A DNA stretch of 64,000 nucleotides from Spirochaetaceae bacterium (GTDB lineage: Bacteria > Spirochaetota > Spirochaetia > Treponematales > Treponemataceae): assembly GCA_017936665.1 (NCBI GenBank), contig JAGBFB010000037.1, positions 1-64,000 of the forward strand, in the 5' to 3' direction. Made by a program: the position numbers and the translations under genes. The notes under the pieces are model-generated. The model saw only the letters and a list, made by a program, of their open reading frames with translations. It was not told where the DNA came from and did no database searches. Shown here piece by piece: positions 59,572 through 64,000 of the stretch (position 1 is the first letter of the stretch; each line of letters starts with the position of its first letter).

Positions 59572-60381
59572 ATGTTTTATAACGCAAAAAATCACAGAGT
59601 GACAATTGACGGAGACACAACAGACTTTATTAGTTTTGGAAAAGGCAAAAAAAATCTTGTGATAATTCCCGGTGTGGGGGACGGTCTGAAAACTGCAAAA
59701 GGTTTGGCAATTCCCTTTGCGTTTATGTACAGACTATTTGCAAAAGATTTTACCGTTTATGTTATGAGCCGAAAGCGAAATATCCCGGAAAATTACAACA
59801 CTCAGCAAATGGCTTTTGATATGCACAAAGTTTTGCGTTCTGTTGGAGTTGAAAAAACTTCTGTGGTGGGAGTTTCTATGGGCGGAATGATTGCTCAATA
59901 TTTGGCAATTGATTTTCCAGAATTTGTGGAAAGGCTTGTTCTTGCAGTAACTTTAGCCCGTCCGAATGATGTTGTAAAAGAACGCTGCGAAACTTGGATA
60001 AAATCTGCCGAACAAAAAGATTACGAATCCATTATGAAAGATTCTGCCCTTTATTCTTACAGCGACCAATATTTACGCAAAAACAAATTGATGCTAAGCA
60101 TAATTTCAAAAATCGGGGCTCCAAAAAACTTTGATAGGTTTATCACCTTTTCAAAAGCTTGTACAACACACAAGGCTTACGAAGAACTAGAAAAAACCAC
60201 ATGTCCAACTTTGGTAATTGGAGGAAAGCAAGACAAAATTGTAACTTACGGGGCAAGTGAAGAAATTGTTTCAAAAATCCCAAATGCAAAACTAAAAACT
60301 TACGAAGAATACGGCCACGCACTTTACGAAGAAGCCAAAGATTTTAACAATGTGGTGTATGAGTTTTGTTGTGGGGAATAA
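59572..60381 (+). CDS. Alpha/beta hydrolase (intact copy)
   Basis: The 269-residue protein has GKKNLVIIPGVGDGLKTAKG at the oxyanion region, nucleophile elbow GVSMGGMIAQYLA near residue 105, acidic residue in VIGGKQDKIVTYGA and catalytic His in EEYGHALYEEAKDF. It is probably an esterase or peptidase-type hydrolase, substrate unknown. An AAAGGAG site precedes the ATG. A truncated copy lies at 55658 and a tail scrap at 61685. Confidence 0.9.
   Translation: MFYNAKNHRVTIDGDTTDFISFGKGKKNLVIIPGVGDGLKTAKGLAIPFAFMYRLFAKDFTVYVMSRKRNIPENYNTQQMAFDMHKVLRSVGVEKTSVVGVSMGGMIAQYLAIDFPEFVERLVLAVTLARPNDVVKERCETWIKSAEQKDYESIMKDSALYSYSDQYLRKNKLMLSIISKIGAPKNFDRFITFSKACTTHKAYEELEKTTCPTLVIGGKQDKIVTYGASEEIVSKIPNAKLKTYEEYGHALYEEAKDFNNVVYEFCCGE
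60357..60377 (+). repeat. 21-base direct repeat, left copy (hydrolase tail)
   Basis: The last codons of the hydrolase gene (VYEFCCG) contain a 21-base string repeated exactly at 61685-61705. The two copies bracket the AAA ATPase gene. See the right copy. Confidence 0.85.
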
Positions 60382-60388
60382 GTTTCTG

Positions 60389-60427
60389 TTGACTTTGCCA
60401 AAGTTTACGTCTAATATAAAATTAGAC
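60389..60427 (+). promoter_or_regulatory. ATPase gene promoter with overlapping palindrome
   Basis: TTGACT (60389-60394), 17 bases, TAATAT (60412-60417). GTCTAAT (60409-60415) and ATTAGAC (60421-60427) form a perfect palindrome around ATAAA, covering the -10 and the start. A 21-base string at 60426-60446 just downstream recurs at 63560-63580. Confidence 0.6.
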
Positions 60428-60457
60428 TTTAGATTAGTCGTTGAAAAGTGAGGTTCT

Positions 60458-61690
60458 ATGGCTTATATTCACAGAGCAATTACTGAAATCTTAGAAAAAA
60501 GAATAAAATCAACAAAATGTGTACTTGTTACTGGGGCACGACAAGTTGGAAAATCAACTTTAATAAAACATCAATATCCTAACTTTAACAAGGCAAATTT
60601 TGATGATAGACTAACTCGATTACAAGCAAAAGAAGAACCAAAATTATTTTTTCTTAATAATCCTTGTCCACTTTTCATTGATGAAGTACAAAAAGAAAGT
60701 GAAATTCTTGAAGAAATAAAATTGAGAATTGATGAATCTGAAGAAATGGGACTTTTCATATTGTCTGAATCCCAAAAACTCGAATTGATGAAGGGGATTA
60801 GCGATTCTTTAGCTGGTAGAGTTGCTATTACCGAACTTACAGGGCTTTCATTAAGGGAAATTTTTAATATCAATTTTAATAAACATTTTGTTCCTACTGA
60901 AGAATATTTAAAATCACGAGAAAGTGAAATAAAAAAATATTCTGATTTATGGAAAATAATTCATAGAGGATCTTATCCTGAATTGTATAATTCTCAGAGA
61001 GAATGGCAAGAATATTATTCATCCTATGTTGCGACATATCTTGAACGAGATATTAATGAATTGATTGCGACGGATAGTATTACTTTTACAAAATTTCTTA
61101 CATCAATTGCTGCAAGATCAGGTGAAATTCTCAATTATGCAAACATAGCTAGTGAAGTGGGTGTAAGTGAACCAACAATAAAAAACTGGATTTCTATTTT
61201 AGAAAGAACTGGAATTGTTTTTTTGCTTCAACCTTATAGTGCAAGTGTTCTAACTAGAGCAATAAAAAGTCCAAAAATTTATTTTAGGGATACTGGATTA
61301 GCATGTTATTTGACAAGATGGCTAACATCAGATGCTTTAAGCAATTCTGCAGTGGCAGGGAATATGTTTGAAACATTTGTTGTATCTGAGATTCTAAAAT
61401 CTTATATAAATGAAGGACGAGATTATAAATTTAACATTTTTTATTATAGAGGAAAAGATAAAACTGCAACTTCAGAAAATGAAATAGACTTAATTATTGA
61501 AGAAAATGGAATTTTATATCCTATTGAAATAAAAATGACAGGAAATCCAAAATCTTCTATGGGGGCTACAAATCAAATCCTTGATAAAATTCCCGAAAAA
61601 AAACGTGGGCTTGGTGTTATTTTATGTTTAGTTGATAAAAAAGTGTATTTAAGAGAAAACCTGGTTGCATTACCGATTGAATATGTATGA
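60458..61690 (+). CDS. AAA ATPase with DUF4143 domain
   Basis: The 410-residue protein has Walker A VTGARQVGKSTLIKHQYP, Walker B CPLFIDEVQKE and sensor LFILSESQKLELMKG, then ATPase lid and HTH-like part. The C-terminal DUF4143 domain (KIYFRDTGLACYLTRWLTSDALSNSAVAGNMFETFVVSEILKSY... NEIDLIIEENGILYPIEIKMT) looks like a PD-(D/E)XK nuclease fold. This large family is common in accessory DNA; its role is unproven. The last codon and stop lie in the right 21-base repeat. Confidence 0.93.
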   Translation: MAYIHRAITEILEKRIKSTKCVLVTGARQVGKSTLIKHQYPNFNKANFDDRLTRLQAKEEPKLFFLNNPCPLFIDEVQKESEILEEIKLRIDESEEMGLFILSESQKLELMKGISDSLAGRVAITELTGLSLREIFNINFNKHFVPTEEYLKSRESEIKKYSDLWKIIHRGSYPELYNSQREWQEYYSSYVATYLERDINELIATDSITFTKFLTSIAARSGEILNYANIASEVGVSEPTIKNWISILERTGIVFLLQPYSASVLTRAIKSPKIYFRDTGLACYLTRWLTSDALSNSAVAGNMFETFVVSEILKSYINEGRDYKFNIFYYRGKDKTATSENEIDLIIEENGILYPIEIKMTGNPKSSMGATNQILDKIPEKKRGLGVILCLVDKKVYLRENLVALPIEYV

Positions 61691-61705
61691 GTTTTGTTGT
61701 GGGGA
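61685..61705 (+). repeat. 21-base direct repeat, right copy
   Basis: It is identical to 60357-60377 and lies across the ATPase stop codon. Read in the hydrolase frame it continues EFCCGEG then a stop, so it looks like the 3' scrap of another hydrolase copy instead of a transposon target duplication. Confidence 0.8.
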
Positions 61706-61975
61706 GGGATAAATAAAAACCTCTTTTCAAAAATTTTAATAAAAAGGCTGTCAATATTTTTCGGAAAAATATCTGCAAAAAAAAAATTTTAATTTGTGGT
61801 AAAAATGTCTTTTGATTATGTTGTTTTACAAAAAATGCAACTTTTTTACAACTTTCTACCACTTGTTTTCCTCTAAAAATCATTAGATAATCAAAATATC
61901 ATAAACGAAAAAAAGGTACAAAAACTAAAATGTTGCAACTTTTAAGCTTTTGACTCAATTTATAGGAGGATTTTT
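61706..61975. other. Non-coding gap with small palindrome
   Basis: About 270 bases of very AT-rich DNA. ATATTTTT-CGG-AAAAATAT (61754-61772) is a perfect hairpin, but without a plus-strand T-run. GCAACTTTT occurs twice. No gene or clear promoter seen. Confidence 0.5.
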
Positions 61976-62950
61976 ATGATAATTCAATTTGTTTTTTCTT
62001 TATTGGTAAGTTTATTATGCACAATTTTTTGTTGTATAGTTTCCGGCGGTGGTTTTGGAGCAATTCTGGTACAATGGGTCTTAATTTTAGGATTTTTGAG
62101 TATTTTAGTTTTATATTCAATTTTATCTGGTAACGGAAGAAATTTAGTAAATATTTTTCTGACAAAACAAAAATACCAAAATTCAAGTTTTCAAAAATTA
62201 AAGTCAACTGAATTGGCACTGGATTTTTTATGTAAATCCACTCTATATATTGGTCTTTTTTTGGTGATTTTTTCCTGCTCATATTTCTTTATAAATATTA
62301 GAAATACTGAAACTTTAGGTAAAAATCTTTCAAACATAATTCTTTCATTATTTTACATAATTTTTATTGAATTGATTTTAATCACTATAAAGTCAAGAAT
62401 CACAAAAGATAAAATCTTGTTTATGGTAGAAGAAACAAATATCAAAGAAAAAAAACAAAACAACAAAAACTATCTCTTATCAATTTTAAAGATGATTTTG
62501 TCAATTTTTGTGATTTCAAGTTTGTTCATTTATGTTTTAAGCAAAGAAAATTTCAATGAAAGCAGCTATAATCTAAAATCCATTGTTATGTGGTTTGACA
62601 TTCCCTCTTTGTTAGAATTAATTATTCCAAGTTTTCTTCTTTTGTTGATAAGTGGAAATTTGCCATATTTTTGGCAAGGAATAAAAATTGTATTTCAAAA
62701 TCAAAAAATCTCAGTTACAGAAAAAAATCTTATGACAAATGCAATTAAAACTTTTCGAGTTGTAATAATTCTAACAGGATTAGCCTGTTCATTGATTGGA
62801 TTTGTAGTTATGAATAGATTTTTAGAAGATAAATCACTTCTTGGAATAAATATTCATGTTTCTTTGATAGTTTCACTTTACGCTGTAATTTCCAATTTGA
62901 TTTTACTTCCTTTTGAAATTAAAATAAGCAATCTTGCTGAGGAAATCTAA
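61976..62950 (+). CDS. Membrane protein with C-terminal MotA/TolQ-like region
   Basis: The 324-residue protein has about eight hydrophobic helices. The C-terminal 150 residues recall MotA: FDIPSLLELIIPSFLLLLISG matches the FxDxPSLLxVxGG-type helix, then RVVIILTGLACSLIGFVVMNRFLED and MotA TM4-like HVSLIVSLYAVISNLILLPFEIKI. The N-terminal two pairs of helices are unassigned. A proton-channel-like role in a non-flagellar complex is possible. AGGAGG precedes the ATG, and the LuxR-type gene follows after three bases. Confidence 0.7.
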   Translation: MIIQFVFSLLVSLLCTIFCCIVSGGGFGAILVQWVLILGFLSILVLYSILSGNGRNLVNIFLTKQKYQNSSFQKLKSTELALDFLCKSTLYIGLFLVIFSCSYFFINIRNTETLGKNLSNIILSLFYIIFIELILITIKSRITKDKILFMVEETNIKEKKQNNKNYLLSILKMILSIFVISSLFIYVLSKENFNESSYNLKSIVMWFDIPSLLELIIPSFLLLLISGNLPYFWQGIKIVFQNQKISVTEKNLMTNAIKTFRVVIILTGLACSLIGFVVMNRFLEDKSLLGINIHVSLIVSLYAVISNLILLPFEIKISNLAEEI

Positions 62951-62953
62951 AAA

Positions 62954-63523
62954 ATGATAATAGAACTAATTATGTTTATTGTGGGAACTGTAATATTTAC
63001 TTTCTTTACAATAAATTGGAAGGATAAAAAGAAAATTTCCCTAGAACAAGTGCAAAAAAACGCTGTAATCTGTGGAACTGTCATTTCTGTTTTACAATTA
63101 ATTTTGTTATTTGGAGATTTTGAAAGAATTTTACAAAATGTTAATTTTTCAGAAGATTCAATACCAAAAGAATACAAAACAATTTCATCATTTTTTATGA
63201 TGATTTTTGTAAAATTGCGGCCAATTCTCTTTGGTGTTTTTACAAAATTGATTTTGCAAGTTTTTGTGCAGAAAAAAAATTCTTCAAGGAAAGAAAAACA
63301 AGAAATTATTGAAGAAAAATTATCCAAAAATAATTCCAAAATGGATTTTTCACTTCTCTCGCCACGAGAAATTGAAATAGCTAAACTGGTACAAAAACAT
63401 TACAAAAATCAACAAATTGCAGATGAATTGTTTATCAGCACTGAAACAGTAAAGCGTCATCTTTCAACAATTTTTGAAAAACTTGGAATCGAATCACGAA
63501 AAGAATTATGGGAAGAAAAATAA
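62954..63523 (+). CDS. Membrane-anchored LuxR-type helix-turn-helix protein
   Basis: The 189-residue protein has three hydrophobic helices in residues 1-105 (LIMFIVGTVIFTFFTI, AVICGTVISVLQLILLF, FFMMIFVKLRPILFGVFTKLILQVF). A C-terminal LuxR HTH follows: LSPREIEIAKLVQKHYKNQQIADELFISTETVKRHLSTIFEKLGIESRKEL. It starts three bases after the MotA-like gene. A membrane-tethered regulator paired with a channel-like protein suggests direct signal transfer to DNA. Confidence 0.85.
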   Translation: MIIELIMFIVGTVIFTFFTINWKDKKKISLEQVQKNAVICGTVISVLQLILLFGDFERILQNVNFSEDSIPKEYKTISSFFMMIFVKLRPILFGVFTKLILQVFVQKKNSSRKEKQEIIEEKLSKNNSKMDFSLLSPREIEIAKLVQKHYKNQQIADELFISTETVKRHLSTIFEKLGIESRKELWEEK

Positions 63524-63533
63524 TATCATAAAA

Positions 63534-63582
63534 ACTTTCAACGATAAATCAAAAACCCCACTTTAGATTAGTCGTTGAAAGT
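63534..63582. repeat. Inverted repeat containing a dispersed 21-base string
   Basis: ACTTTCAACGA (63534-63544) and TCGTTGAAAGT (63572-63582) are perfect 11-bp arms between two convergent genes. Bases 63560-63580 are identical to 60426-60446 in the ATPase leader. There is no T-run, so it may be a recombination site or mobile scrap. Confidence 0.65.
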
Positions 63583-63596
63583 TGACCTTACAAATC

Positions 63597-64000
63597 TTAC
63601 AAAATTCTTCCTTTCCCAAACTCATTTTTTTCTTTTTCAATAAAATCAATTAAAAAATTGTAAAACTTTCTAGTTTTTTGGTCGTCGGTTTTGTTGTTTT
63701 TGTATGTTACCAAAATGTCTCTTGTGCAGTTTGTATTTGCAATTTTTAGAAGTTTTACATTTTTGGTATCAATTTGTTCCCAAGAAAATGATGGCCAAAA
63801 GCCAATTCCAATATTTGCAGAAATCATATTTTTTACAGCAATTGGACTATCACTTTCAAAAACGATATTTGGATGAATATGTTCTTTTTTGCAAAATTTG
63901 TCGCAAATAGCTCTAAAATGTTTTGCTCCAGAAAGTGATATAAAATCTTCGTTTTTTACTTCTTCCAGCGATATTTCATTTATGTTTTGAAATCTTTCAT
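63597..64000 (-). CDS. LysR-type regulator, C-terminal part (cut by window edge)
   Basis: The frame is open from base 64000 to a stop at 63599-63597, giving about 134 residues: EISLEEVKNEDFISLSGAKHFRAICDKFC, HPNIVFESDSPIAVKNMISANIGIGFWPSFSW. This is the effector-binding domain of LysR regulators (ligand-cleft serine in FISLSG, then ESDSPIAVKNMISANIGIGFWP). The DNA-binding half lies outside the window. Confidence 0.82.
   Translation of the reverse strand, partial: ERFQNINEISLEEVKNEDFISLSGAKHFRAICDKFCKKEHIHPNIVFESDSPIAVKNMISANIGIGFWPSFSWEQIDTKNVKLLKIANTNCTRDILVTYKNNKTDDQKTRKFYNFLIDFIEKEKNEFGKGRIL

Noticed and set aside
60357-61705. Transposon target-site duplication around the ATPase gene
   Set aside because: No terminal inverted repeats or transposase; the right repeat continues in the hydrolase frame, fitting a gene scrap better.
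1-64000. CRISPR arrays, tRNA or rRNA genes, intact prophage
   Set aside because: No regularly spaced repeats, cloverleaf-like segments or structural phage genes were seen. This was by eye only; tRNAscan or a CRISPR finder would settle it.

Overview
The window is an AT-rich (roughly 30% GC), gene-dense bacterial chromosome segment. Lipoproteins with spirochaete-style lipoboxes, c-di-GMP proteins, a NADase-type glycan-binding domain and the general gene style suggest a host-associated Treponema-like spirochaete. That assignment is inference from gene content; there is no rRNA or other taxonomic marker, and I saw no tRNA, CRISPR array or intact insertion sequence.

Layout. 1-342 is the start of an Rpn-type nuclease/transposase gene on the minus strand, followed by about 730 bases of gene-free, repeat-bearing DNA. 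1076-6498 is an operon for a sugar/glycerophosphate-type ABC importer that carries its own ATPase, with a Nudix hydrolase and an AlkD-like glycosylase at its end. 6515-8743 is a yybP-ykoY (Mn2+) riboswitch in front of two tandem CaCA-family antiporter paralogues. 8822-13787 has an HD-GYP protein, an OPT transporter with a small PqqD-like protein, and a large lipoprotein. 13890-18344 has ferritin, a phytoene-desaturase-like FAD enzyme, enolase and a TIM-barrel isomerase.

18331-30600 is the most unusual part. Genes for lysine/DAP metabolism (ddh and lysA, the latter behind a Bro-N gene) and a TrmB-family regulator gene share one 24-bp palindrome, placed at exactly the same distance downstream of the -10 box of three TTGACA promoters. 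This looks like a small lysine/DAP regulon. Interleaved with it are three modules in which an XRE-family regulator is divergently paired with a lipoprotein gene, plus a VapBC-like toxin-antitoxin pair.

30600-43014 is mostly minus-strand: an SDR epimerase whose Shine-Dalgarno lies in a perfect stem, a membrane-anchored UvrD-type helicase with a nuclease-like insert and zinc fingers, a two-component system, secreted or membrane hypotheticals and a GGDEF protein.

43251-61690 is an accessory island of small unrelated genes, nearly all on the plus strand: GNAT acetyltransferases, methyltransferases, MmcQ/YjbR, a FlaR-like kinase, a nucleoside phosphorylase, RelB/YafQ, DUF3795-GNAT fusions, a type I-like toxin, a MATE pump, a serine beta-lactamase-like protein, a flavodoxin and an AAA ATPase. 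Three copies or scraps of one alpha/beta hydrolase gene show repeated recombination. The window ends with a MotA-like membrane protein, a membrane LuxR-type protein and the 3' part of a LysR-type gene.
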